A stretch of DNA of 64,000 nucleotides from Heterobasidion occidentale (taxonomy: Eukaryota > Basidiomycota > Agaricomycetes > Russulales > Bondarzewiaceae), in NCBI GenBank assembly GCA_039111635.1, contig JBCAQO010000004.1:1674001-1738000 (forward strand), written 5' to 3'. A model generated the notes under the pieces. That model had not been told where the DNA came from and did not search any database. It saw only the letters and a list, made by a program, of their open reading frames with translations. Below, piece by piece: positions 27,959 through 38,016 of the stretch. Within the stretch, counting starts at the first letter, position 1; every line of letters begins with the position of its first letter. Position numbers and translations under genes: made by a program.

Positions 27959-29237
27959 TCACGCGACCACGCAGCCCGAGCAGCAGCCCGCAGAGCCCTG
28001 GTCCATGCCGTCGGGGTGATTGTAGACACCGGGGGCACCAGGTCCGTTCGGTTGCATGGGACGTCCGGTTTGCTGCTCCTACGATGGCGTAGCACACAAG
28101 GATCAGTGGTGCACGTACGAGAATCAGAATCAGGACCATACCTTGTTGTACCTCCGGATCTCGCGGACGAGATTCGAGAACGCCTCGTCGACATTGATGC
28201 GCTGCTTGGCCGACGTCTCGATGAAGCGGCAGTTGAAGTGCTTCGCGAGGTCGCGGCCCTCTGTCATTTACGATCGACGTTTAGGAACGACGAGCAGAAG
28301 GACGCAGGAGCGGAGCCAATGCACAGGGCGAGGTCAGGTCAGGGACGTCATCAGCACCCGCCACTTCCCGATCGAGAGAGGCCCGCGCGTACCGTTCATG
28401 CCAACCTGACGCTCGTACTCGAGGTCGCATTTGTTCGCGACGACGATGACAGGGAAAGAGTCCTTGTCCTTCACCCGGAGGATCTGCTGGTGGAACGTGC
28501 TAATTTCCTCGAAAGAGTTCCGCGACGTAATCGAGTAGACGAGAAGGAAGCCTTCGCCCGTACGCATGTACTGCTCACGCATAGCACTGTGCGAAAATGA
28601 AACTATCAGCACTGTGTTCACAAAGGGAAAAGCAAACGAATGGAGACTGGGGTATCCAGGCGAAAGATGTTCAATCAAGGGACGATGCTTTGATCGAAGG
28701 GTAGAGCATGGGAACTGATGGACGAGCATATCATGGTGGGCAGCCCGGGCAGCCCAAAATACGACAGAAAATTCGGCACCTCGACGGCGCGAGTGGGGAA
28801 GAAATGACGCATGCGGCAGCAACGACGCTTACCCATATTCCTCTTGGCCAGCCGTATCCAAGACGTCCAACAACGCGACTTCGTCGTCGATGACGCACTG
28901 CTTCCGGTACGAATCTGAAGAGAATAGGTGAGTAAAGGGTATGAGAACCGGGGAGGCGCGAAACTTGCGTACCCTCGATGGTAGGGTCGTACTCATCGAC
29001 GAAATGACTTTGGATGAACTGGATAGTCAACGCTGACTTGCCGACACCTATGAGCGTGACGAACGGCGTCTTCAGTATCAAGCAGATAGTGAGAGCTCGA
29101 TGGCCATGAAAACTGACCACCGCCGCCGACGACCACCAGCTTGTACTCCCTCAAAAACTGAGCCTGATAGACGCAACGTGTGAGCAAATCTGGGCCCCAG
29201 GAGGGGCAATCAGGTGATGGCAGCGCACCTTAGACAT
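27959..29237 (-). CDS. RAS1: Ras small GTPase
   Basis: Plasma-membrane GTP-binding switch controlling growth and morphogenesis. The first exon is only 9 nt (M-S-K, 29237-29229). The P-loop exon gives [12 protein letters not shown] joined to [12 protein letters not shown], the switch I effector region is [14 protein letters not shown] (joined across an intron), and switch II is [19 protein letters not shown] and ETSAK-type G4/G5 elements follow. A Gly/Pro/Asn-rich hypervariable tail ends GCCSGCVVA, i.e. a CaaX box (C-V-V-A) with upstream cysteines for palmitoylation. The position equivalent to human Ras Ala11 is Gly; Gly12, Gly13 and Gln61 equivalents are wild-type. About seven short introns. 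Identity is certain; which Ras paralogue is not. Confidence 0.95.
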
Positions 29238-29292
29238 TTCTGCTGAGCGAAGGACGGCAAGAAAGAGGAAAGGGGGGTATTTGTGGGGAGAA

Positions 29293-29316
29293 GGAGGAGG
29301 AGGAGGAGGAGGAGGA
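29293..29316 (+). repeat. (GGA)n microsatellite upstream of Ras
   Basis: About eight consecutive GGA triplets immediately upstream of the Ras start codon on the opposite strand (CCT repeats in the sense of the Ras gene). It probably lies in the promoter or 5' leader, where polypyrimidine tracts are common in fungi. Confidence 0.85.
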
Positions 29317-31259
29317 AGGGAGGCTGATATCCGTGCGGAGGGCAGCGAAACGAGCTGTAGCGGGTCCCATCCCCTAATATCCCTCGGCAATCCCCGGGCT
29401 CGTCACCTCCTTTGCGCCGACGGAATTGATCTCATCACTCCGCGCCTCCAAGTCCAATGGCTGCTGTCCTTGGGTCCCTCGCTGCGTGCCTTGCTGCTCG
29501 AGCCTCTTGTTATCCACGGGGTCAACGGTGGATCTGTCTTGTGCTCCTGTGCTCCAGCACCGCACCTGTTGCAGTATCACCCAGCACGCATCACTGCTCT
29601 CTTCGATCCCCATCCATGTGAGCGCATCTCCATCAGTGCCTGTTTGCACTGGGATGTTTTTCTCACCTCTAACAAGCACTGTTCCACGACTCTGGGAACA
29701 TCCGACTTCCCTGTCCAACCTCTGTCTATGTCAAGCCTTATCACTCTCGTGTCTGTCGGTATGCACGCTCATCATTCTGCCTCGACTCACTCTGCCTGTG
29801 GTAACTCGTCCTGCTGTACGGGCCTGTCCATGACTCTTACACCGCGAATGGAACCAGTGCCTCCGTGATGTGCTGAATGATCTTGTATCGACGCCGTCTT
29901 TGAGTACCGCGCTCTGCCAGGCGATGTCTGGAAGATGCAGCGTGCGGAACTATCACACCACATCCCGCCGGGGCATGGAGCTTGAAAAGTATTAACCAAA
30001 CCACCAATAACTGTTGGCCGCATCTCTATCTAGTCTCCGATACGAGGCCACTGCACAAGAAGCTCCCCTACCCGATTGGCCCGAGTACTGGCGTTGTTCC
30101 GAGTCCAAGTACCCACAAACTCCCTCGTTCAATGAACACGATTTCCATTGACAGGGGTTCCACGAGGTTCCACGTCCAAGTTGATTGCCGCCTCTGGCCA
30201 ATCACGATGAACCTGCTTTTTCCTCTACCTCTTGAACTCGCTGCCCTTCCAATTTTGATGACAATCAGGTTAGACAGCCTTGTTCTTTCTCCTGTCCTGC
30301 TTTCTGATAGCTTCCATACCTGTAATTGAATGGCATGCCGGCTACAAGCCTTGGTGCATGCGTTGTTCGACGGACACAATTGAATATCCCAATTTCATGT
30401 AATCGCATGCGGACTTTCATCAAACCATAAGGGAAAGTCGTTATGGTATTGAAGCGGGAGAAGGCAGGTCAATTTACAATATCAGAGACGTGAAAATAGC
30501 TTCGAGCAAACATGTGTAAAAGGACGAAGGGAAGGCCATTCCGCGAGACCTGTTGAAAGAACCTTCTGACATTCAAATGTGATAGCCGGGTCATTCAACT
30601 GACGTTCAGACAAGGAGGCAGCTGGGACAAGGACCTGTCCGTCGTGCTTCCAACTAGATGTCCTCGAACGGACAAAGGGTTTGATTGTTCATTCCGTGAT
30701 AATCATCGCACTAGCGGACTTGGCCTCGTGCTCTATGACCTTGGTCCATGCTGCACATTAAAAGCTAGTGCACATGCTGCTTTGCTTCCTTCTACCGTGG
30801 TTCCCTGCCTCGGGAGTTCTTTGCGTTTCGTGGAGTTGATGTACCTTGACCATTCCCAATTCGCGCCTTTATGTTCCTTGATCTAAGCAGCGTGCCCACA
30901 ATGCCGCTATAATGATGGTAGATGGCACAACGGACCGAGACGGCTACATCGTTGCAACATCTCCCCTCCACTCTCGCATCACGGCATGGAAGATGATGAG
31001 GCCCCGAGAAGTCACATACCTCGGTCATTAAATTGAATGTGAGCTGAGGGACAGCATTGCAAAGTTAGTGCGGCTCTACATGAACAGCTCACAAATTCGA
31101 CACATTCAATAGTTCGTTGGAAATCAAGGACGCAGAAACGTACGTGCTCTCGCACCAAGCCGACAGCGTGTCGTCCATTTCGATGTCGAATGTCAAATGA
31201 AAACACAAACAGCGTATACAGATCGGACAAGGATAGAACCCTCAGCTTTTCCTAGGAAC
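29317..31259. other. Intergenic region, Ras upstream / CIA30 downstream
   Basis: Almost 2 kb with no gene I can support. Several frames stay open for 60-190 codons on each strand, but they overlap, lack splice-supported extensions and show no motif. The part next to 29240 should contain the Ras promoter and the part next to 31260 the 3' end of CIA30. Confidence 0.4.
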
Positions 31260-32305
31260 TCACAAGGGGCCTCGCTCCCCCTCCCCCTCTGTACTAGGCT
31301 CAATCTCTGCCGGCCAAATCAGCGCCGAACGCGAGCGCGGGGGATCAAACCACGTACTTGGCGGGACTGTTACATCTTCCTCATTGACCGCGCGAATCTC
31401 ATCGATGCCCAGCTCATAAGGCCCCTCGACGCCCGAGTTGCCACCTAATAGCGAGATACCGATGGTGCGTATGCGTTCGCGGAGCATGGTGATCTGGTCC
31501 GAGGCGATCTCGCCCGTATTGGTCAGCACGAACGCGTCGAAAGGGACCTGCAGCACGGGAACCGTCGCGCGGCGGAAAAACACGGTGAAGAGTCAAACCA
31601 CGCGCGGTTAGAGGAGAAGAAGGGGCGCGAGACGAACGAAGATGTCCTCCCAGCCCCCGTCGGTGCGCGAGAAGTAGAGGCGGTGCTGCCAGAGGTCGGA
31701 CGTGATGGGCCCGTCTGTCTGGATGTTGACGAAATAGGAGTTGCGGGTTCGTGGATGCCCAGCGACGCGCAGCCGGAGGGCGAGGTAGTGGTGTTGTGAA
31801 ACGTCATCTGTGAGCTCTCCGAAGAGCGTCGGGCGGTGCTGTTATGAAATATTCTGGTCAACGGCTTGTGGCGAGAATGGGAGCTGGGAAGCACCGCGCA
31901 CCCTGTTGCGGAACCCTGCGTATCCACCCCGCAGCTTCCTCTCCAGCCCCGCCTTGACGCCCAGCCGCATGTCGCCCCAAAACTTAGCTGTCGCCGGTTT
32001 GCCGATGGACGTGTTATGTGCAGGGTCCTCGTCGAGGTCGAGGTGCACCGACGAGGTGCCCCCGATGTCCGCGTCGCATCCCGTGGCGTAGTGCGAGAGG
32101 TCCTCCCGCGAATTGAGAGTGTAAAGCATGAGCGGCGCGCGTGAGGGCGCCTCTACGCCTTGCATGCGCAGGACTGACAGGAGGGGGTTTCGGCATGTTG
32201 TTAGTGATAGTGTCTATGAGAAAGCTGTGTGCACTACCGACTTCTAGATGTGCCGTCTCGGAGGATTTTGCTTGAGCGGCTGAGGTATGTGGATAAATAT
32301 GACAT
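31260..32305 (-). CDS. CIA30: Complex I intermediate-associated protein 30 (CIA30/NDUFAF1)
   Basis: Mitochondrial chaperone for assembly of respiratory complex I. Four exons (32305-32242, 32173-31902, 31838-31638, 31547-31260) join in phase to 274 residues. The N-terminus MSYLSTYLSRSSKILRDGTS is basic and amphipathic, as for mitochondrial import. CIA30-domain patches: SREDLSHYATGCDADIGGTS, FWGDMRLGVK, GYAGFRNR, YFVNIQTDGPITSDLWQHRL, FVPFDAFVLTNTGEI and the C-terminal IGISLLGGNSGVEGPYELGI. The exon 1 donor is GTCGGT, weaker than usual, but it is the only choice that restores frame and family sequence. Fungal CIA30 proteins are of similar length. It is flanked by long noncoding stretches on both sides. 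Confidence 0.93.
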
Positions 32306-33770
32306 CTTTCAATGAGTCTTGTGGTGGGTGAGTGGGTTTGAAAAGGGGAGGGATATCGTGCGTCATGGCCATATCAGATAAGATCATCTGTCCACGTCAT
32401 CAAAGCTTCCTGACTGGTCTCACTCTGGTCTCGACTGTTTAGGACCATTCACCGCCATGGGCTTTCGGCGAGATTTGTTCTCGTTGTCTCACTGTCACTC
32501 AGCTCTTGGACAGCATTTCCGTGAAGTGATATTGGAGGTACGTCGATCGACTGCCAACAAAGATGATGAAGCCTTGCTGAATCAAAAAGATGGAGTATCC
32601 ACCTCCGTCAAACTTGGAGTGACCACGAGGGTGCATGATGACAGCGCTTGGGACACTATATCTATTTCACTTGTTTATGAGGAAAGCTCACTTGATTTCT
32701 CCAAATGGGAACTCTCTGCTTTCAGCCAGTCCTTCAATGGCAATACAAACATTCTCCGACGCTTCTCGATCCTATTAAGTGAGTGCTTAATGGCAAATGC
32801 ATAGTCATTGACCCTGCGCATCGAACGGTAGAGGGTTGCGGAACTAGGTGAGCGTCGTGTTCTATTGAAGAGCAGGACAAGGGCGCGTTATGAGAACCCT
32901 CATATATACACTCTCGTCGTGGAAGAAGACGTCTCTTAGTGATGGTGTCGACATCTTCCATGGTGACAATACGATTGTAAGTGAGGATTTGGCCGATTTT
33001 AGAGCTTTGAACATTGTGATTATAGTAACGCTTAGGAGGTGCAGGTGCGCACTCTTTATTTGGTGGTTCAAATTGTTCGAGGTGACATCTTGATTCGAAT
33101 GGTCTTAAACAGAGATGACCGTGTATCAATGCATTGTTCATGACTTCATCGTCAAACGAAATTTTACCTCATTGACTCCTTGCTACAGCATGATATCCAA
33201 GTGCAACGCGATCGGCTTCATCGACACAGGCATGTCACACAAACGATTGCAAAATCGCCTGTAGATGGGAATCGCGGTGGTTGCGGGTGTTCCATTGATC
33301 TCCAAGTGAGTCGTGTCATGGACTTGACGTTCGTTGTACATTGTATGACGTTGATGTGCGATATACAGAGGGGAAATTTGCCTTGAATTTGAGTGCTATG
33401 GCATTCATTGAGCTCGACGGTATTGCCACAGCACTTGACCCAGTGTTGAGGCTGGTTCGTAATTGGGTGCCATGACCGTAGGTCATGCGGTCAGTTCCTA
33501 CAGGAGGTAAGTTGGTGTCATCAAGCTTCATGAAACATCGCGTCGTTATTGCAGGCCCGACTTGAACAAATAGGTTGGGACAGGCGTGCTGACCACATAC
33601 AGATGCTCTCTATCAGGGATGCTGACAATGCCTGCTTCAATCTTTTTAAGCCCACTCCCCGAAGTTCAAAAATATCCACGGAAACCTGCAAGACACACCT
33701 ACGATGCGCAGCGTGCGTCGGGTCAAGTTCGTCAAACATAGGAGTCGGTGAGGTCGTCTTCATCTGAATC

Positions 33771-33986
33771 GTCACCTCATCTTCGCGTTCGTCCTCCTCT
33801 TCGTCGACGTCATCAGTAAATGGCGACTCGGAGGGCGCTGCTGCTGCTTTGGGCGACCGATCGGATCTTGTGGATCGCACATTCAAGTGGGGCACCCTCA
33901 TCGCCGGCCTCCTCGCCGGCAATCTCCTCATTGGGGCCATTCTCTACGTGATCGCGCTCTCGGTATGTGCGCGTCGAGGGGGATAA
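33771..33986 (+). pseudogene. Fragment encoding a Ser-rich linker and C-terminal TM helix
   Basis: An open segment ending at a TAA at 33984-33986 encodes a Ser/Asp/Ala-rich stretch, then DRTFKWGTLIAGLL, a ~23-residue hydrophobic helix and a short Cys-Arg-Arg tail. It has the look of the C-terminal anchor of a cell-surface protein. Some agaricomycete aspartic-protease-like proteins end this way and the FIDTG patch 500 bases upstream is compatible, but the catalytic domain cannot be read, so this is speculative. No start or intact upstream exons were found. Confidence 0.3.
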
Positions 33987-34530
33987 GTCGGGCCTGCGAG
34001 GGCGGTGGACAGGAGCGACGCGGTCTGTTTCGAGGCCGAGGTGCCTCGCAGCTCTCGCATCCACAAAAGATGGGGTCGCGGTAGAGTGTGATGACTGATA
34101 TGCGTCGGCTACGAGCCTGGTGCTACGATGCATGCTGGGAGTTTTCCAAATGCACTCTAGTGTCCGCCTTGATGATGCAGGAATTATGGACGCTCCACAT
34201 TTGTTTGCTAACACGCTCGGACATCATCATCACAATGGGGGATAGAGAATCGGGATGAGCGTCTGCCATGAAACAAGTTTCTCAGATGAGGACATAGCCT
34301 CGCATATTGTCGAGGCCTCGCCGCGCCGAGTGTGAAACTGTTCATGAATGCTTGAAACGTTCTGGGGCCCACCGAGAGCACTGCAAATGGAGACAGTGTC
34401 GGAGAAGGCCGGAGCGGCGGCGTCCGGACCGATCGGTCGAGCGCCTGCTTTGTGAGGAAAGAGCCCGGTGACTCTTTCCAGAACGCTCGCCAGCCTCGTC
34501 CGGCTTCGATCCACCGGCCGCTGCTCGCGC

Positions 34531-34538
34531 TATAAAAG
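34531..34538 (+). promoter_or_regulatory. TATA box of the Kre9/Knh1-like gene
   Basis: TATAAAAG lies about 110 bases upstream of the ATG at 34646, in a GC-rich setting followed by a C-rich pyrimidine tract. This spacing is usual for strongly expressed fungal secretory genes. Confidence 0.6.
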
Positions 34539-34645
34539 CCACTGAGCCTGCCCCCGCTCACTCCAGGCTTTCTGTCCCTCGACGCCCTCACGGAACCCTA
34601 TCCACTCGAATCGCATCCCCCGCGACTTCTTTAATAATACTCATC

Positions 34646-35216
34646 ATGAAGCTCACGAACACCCTCACCAACTTCTTCCTCGTCTTCATCGCAACTCTCG
34701 TCTCGCTCGTGGCCGCCGCCCCTCTGGCCAAGCGGGACGTCTATGTCCCCCCTATCCTGTACCCCCACGCCGGGACGGTGTGGAAGGTCGGAAACCACCA
34801 CAATGTCACCTGGTAAGCGCAATGCCGGTCTGCATCGCCTCGTCGAGCGCTCATCGCACCCAATCAACGCAGGGACACCTCGGATCCTCCTGCCCAGATC
34901 ACCAACCGTTACGGCCGCATCACGCTGAGGAAGGGCGAGTACAGCTGGAACAACGGTGCGTGTCATTCTCGATGTCGTGCGATGGGCCGCTGATGCATGG
35001 TCGCGGGTCTGCAGTCACTCTCGCTTCCGGCTTCGACATCCTCCTTGGGCGGATCGAGGTCACGGTTCCCGATGTGGATCCTGCAGACGACTACTCCCTC
35101 GTCCGTGAGTGCTCACATTTCTGCGATCGCCTACGATCTTCCGCCTACTGACCGGCTCCTGCACAGTCTTTGGGGATTCTGGCAACTTCAGCCCGCAGTT
35201 CACCATCACCAAATGA
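34646..35216 (+). CDS. Small secreted Kre9/Knh1-like protein
   Basis: Four exons (34646-34812, 34873-34955, 35015-35104, 35167-35216) give 129 residues. The signal peptide is MKLTNTLTNFFLVFIATLVS, cleaved near ...VAAAP, followed by LAKR, a possible Kex2 site. The body has the Ser/Thr-rich GPI-anchored/Kre9-Knh1 N-terminal family pattern: AGTVWKVGNHHNVTW, GFDILLGRIEVTVPDV, DYSLVLFGDSGNFSPQFTI. Unlike many members it lacks a Ser/Thr tail and GPI signal and ends directly after the domain (ITK). It contains one N-glycosylation site in NVTW and a second in NNVT. It probably acts in the cell wall or extracellular space; family members are linked to beta-1,6-glucan in yeast, but function in basidiomycetes is unproven. 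Confidence 0.82.
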
Positions 35217-35906
35217 GCTGCGGAGTGTGCAGATTAACGGATAATGCAGTCACGACTCGGACTCTCACGACAGAATGGGCTTTGCTCCACGGACACCTTG
35301 ACACGGACACGGATTCGGACTCCCTTCCCCCACTGTTTGTTTTAGTAGCACTCGTGTTTTCTTTGCACTTCGAAGGACTCTCTCGGACACTTCTTTGCAT
35401 GTTGCACTGTAGTTAGTTACCTTGCTTTGCCCGGGCAGACGTGTAAACCTAGTCTTCGCTGTCATTGTGCTGTGTAGTGGAATAGTAGAATGGCAGTTAA
35501 TCGTTCGTACTCTGATCGTCGAAGGTGTGGTCTGTAAAGTACTATGAGCTAAGCTCCACAAGTTGGGCGCGTAGATATGATGTGTGGGTCTGCGGATTGA
35601 GGGATGCGTAAGAAAATTGTCTGTCTGCATGTGAAAGTAAACGACTGCATCGGGCTATACCTGTGGAATAAGGGAATGGTGAGGAAAACTAGGTACGACA
35701 TAAAATATTACGCGGCCAGTTCTGTAAGTAACGAGAGTGTTCACCTCAGCCGTCCGTATACGCGAAATGTCCATGAGTCCTGAGGTGTGCAGGTCCCGGC
35801 GTCCGCAAATCTAATCAGTCCGCTGCTCGAGTCCGAAGCCAAAGTGGACACTAAATGAGTAGAAAGAGAAGTCACGTGATAGCTGCCGTGGTGAGGGGGT
35901 CGTACG
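35217..35906. other. Spacer between secreted gene and membrane-protein gene
   Basis: About 690 bases between a plus-strand stop and a minus-strand stop, probably two 3' untranslated regions. No coding features recognised. Confidence 0.4.
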
Positions 35907-37264
35907 TCAACAAGAGGTAGAAAGCCGGCACTGCCGATCTTCCGTCTCCTCTGTGACATCCACAGATGCATAGCGGATTCCGGAAAGAGTGACCTGAGGT
36001 GAAATGCTGAGCGCGTCCCATATTGTGCGCTTGAGGGAGACGAGAAGGAGGATGATGGTAGGATAGATTCCCTGGTCGCCAAATTCAGCGTTGTCATGTC
36101 AGGGCTCGGGGAGGACAGGGAGCAGGAACAAACCCACCGCGATATGCGTGCTTGTCGGCCACATCAATCGGCTCGAAGAGTCAACGCTACGAGGAAGGTA
36201 CATGGCCTGAGATGCGATGAGCATGACCTGCCGAAATGTCAGTTACAATTTCTCTCGGGTTATAGCTCCCAGACTCACACTGGCCAAGCAATAAAGCAGA
36301 CTAGACTCTACGAGGATGAGCAAGATCTTCTCGACTTGTGTTCGCCTGCTGTTCCGTCCCAGCTTATCCGTGATAAATCGCCTGTGTCTCCTAACGAAGA
36401 CAGCGGTTGAGAGACCACAGAAGATACGTTTTTAGGATACTCACCAAGCGGTGGTCCCAATCAGAGATGTAGCAACCACGTTAGTCGAAAGAGATATCCC
36501 CAAGCCGACAAACAGCATGTCAACACAAAAAACGTCGCCTTTGATGAGATCCACAGTGCATCCTGAGAACATGACCAACACCGCTTTCATGCACAACCAT
36601 GGGTTTAGTTCATGAATAAGATTTCGTTGAGTACTCACCCAGGCCATTGATTAGCAGAAATATAAAAAATATGATCTTGATACACCTTTTACCCTGCCAT
36701 AACACGCATGCCTAATAGCCGACGACACAGTCGCTGAGAACAAGCTGAGGAAGCAGGAAGTTTCCGATCAAGTTTGTTCCCAACAGGTTCATGCAAGCTA
36801 CGCACATTCAACGCGAGCATGAGCTCGGTCACCTCGTACAATGCATTGCGCGGATGAGATGATTTTTTGGACATGCTCTCGGGCGAACTCGCCGGGTCAA
36901 TCATTTGGATGGTCGTGATCGCTTTGACCATGTCCGCCAAGTCCAGGGCCCAGACAGTGCTCGAGTTCGCGAACATGCACAGGGTTATAGTCAACATGAC
37001 TATGTTCGCCGTTGTCTTGGATTGTTTTAACCTGCTCATGATTAATACCTTTTATCACTTTTATGAGCTAAGACGTACACAAGGGTACGGGTCGAGAAGA
37101 TAATGAGGGCCACGAAGATTCCTAGAGCAAGTCCAGTTCAATGTCTGCGCTCGGCATATAGAAATGGGAAACTTGCCATAGAACACGCTTTGAATCATAG
37201 CTTCCACTGCCTTGGTCAAGATGATGCCGATGAAGCGCTGAAATTCGGGGTCCGTCGAGCCCAT
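35907..37264 (-). CDS. Multi-pass membrane protein, agaricomycete-expanded type (possibly decaying)
   Basis: Start MGSTDPEFQRF at 37264. Pieces that splice plausibly on the minus strand give hydrophobic helices: IILTKAVEAMIQSVFYG/IFVALIIF, ANIVMLTITLCMFAN, CIKIIFFIFLLING, LFVGLGISLSTNVVATSLI ending in TAW, QVEKILLILVESSLLYCLA, and a last helix GIYPTIILLLVSLKRTIW before a polar tail ending at 35907. This order, with the Ser-Leu-x-Thr-Asn motif, matches a family of ~300-residue multi-pass proteins common in agaricomycetes whose function is unknown to me. The first intron (37176-37122) uses a GC donor. Around 36700-36790 I could not find a clean splice: the expected loop reads through a TAG, so the gene may be damaged. 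Confidence 0.6.
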
Positions 37265-38016
37265 TTAGTGTATTCAGTAGAAACGATTGAAGAGTGTATA
37301 GTGAGTATAGGTTGAATGTTGAGGGGAAGAGAGTTACTGTGTATGCATGGATCGTCTGTTATATGATGAAAATCAGCTGGCCTGAACCATAACGAGGTTG
37401 ACACATCAATGATGGCACCAGGGTGTCAATATTTTCTAGAGCATCAGTGACAGAGGTACATACCTATCGGACGGAAAAAATCGGTTGATACGGAGGAAGG
37501 GGCGAGAATTGAACTTTTCGAGTTTGTGTCGACGAAGCGTCATTACTGCTTGAGGAATATAGCTGTTGCATAGCTGTTCAAAGAGCAGACGACTCATGAA
37601 CGGGAGAAAAGCTCGACGGCTTTTCATAGAGATGTGAATCTTCTAAAGGTGTCCGATTATAGATGACCTCCGGAGCGGCTTTACTCATGTAGGAAGAGCT
37701 CCGCGCTGCGGATCATCAGTAAACGTTGCACACGATTTTAAAGCACCCTATAGTAAAGAGGCATGTTAATAAGAGCCTCGGTAGGGATCAGAAGAAGTGC
37801 GACGACACTGGCAAAGGTTCCGGGCTTGACAACGATTGAGCCCAGTGTGTAAGGCATCGTGATCGTCTAAAGCCATCTATCAGAGAAAACAAAGCGAATC
37901 TGGAGGGCTCCGCTTCGACCAAGGCTGCGCTCTGATCAAATCGTGTTCAAATTCCGCAACCGGAACAATACCAAGTACAAATTGCCATGTGCACAGCGAC
38001 TGAACCGCAAACAACA
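37265..38016. other. Spacer with short open frames
   Basis: About 750 bases between the membrane-protein start and the MACPF stop, both on the minus strand. Two short minus-strand frames look protein-like: one near 37868-37745 (MPYTLGSIVVKPGTF...) with a hydrophobic patch and one near 37694-37590. Neither connects to a gene. They may be relics of another membrane protein. Confidence 0.35.

Larger units (their letters stand above)
32306..34645. other. Gene-poor region with coding remnants
   Basis: About 2.3 kb upstream of CIA30. Plus-strand fragments look protein-like but do not assemble: an open frame at 32457-32804, a segment around 33120-33250 with NAIGFIDTGMSH, and an exon-like piece near 33362-33470 bounded by an acceptor. 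Stop codons and frame changes separate them. The pattern suggests a decayed gene or genes. A membrane-spanning C-terminal fragment is listed separately. Confidence 0.35.

Noticed and set aside
29281..29868. Plus-strand open frame upstream of Ras
   Set aside because: It begins inside a GGA microsatellite, is Cys/Ser/Leu-rich without motif, and overlaps another open frame; treated as noncoding.
37030..37060. A possible 17-nt mini-intron (GTATTAATCATGAGCAG) in the membrane-protein gene
   Set aside because: It restores frame, but a 47-nt intron with a better GTACGT donor upstream and the same acceptor also does so and has a realistic length.
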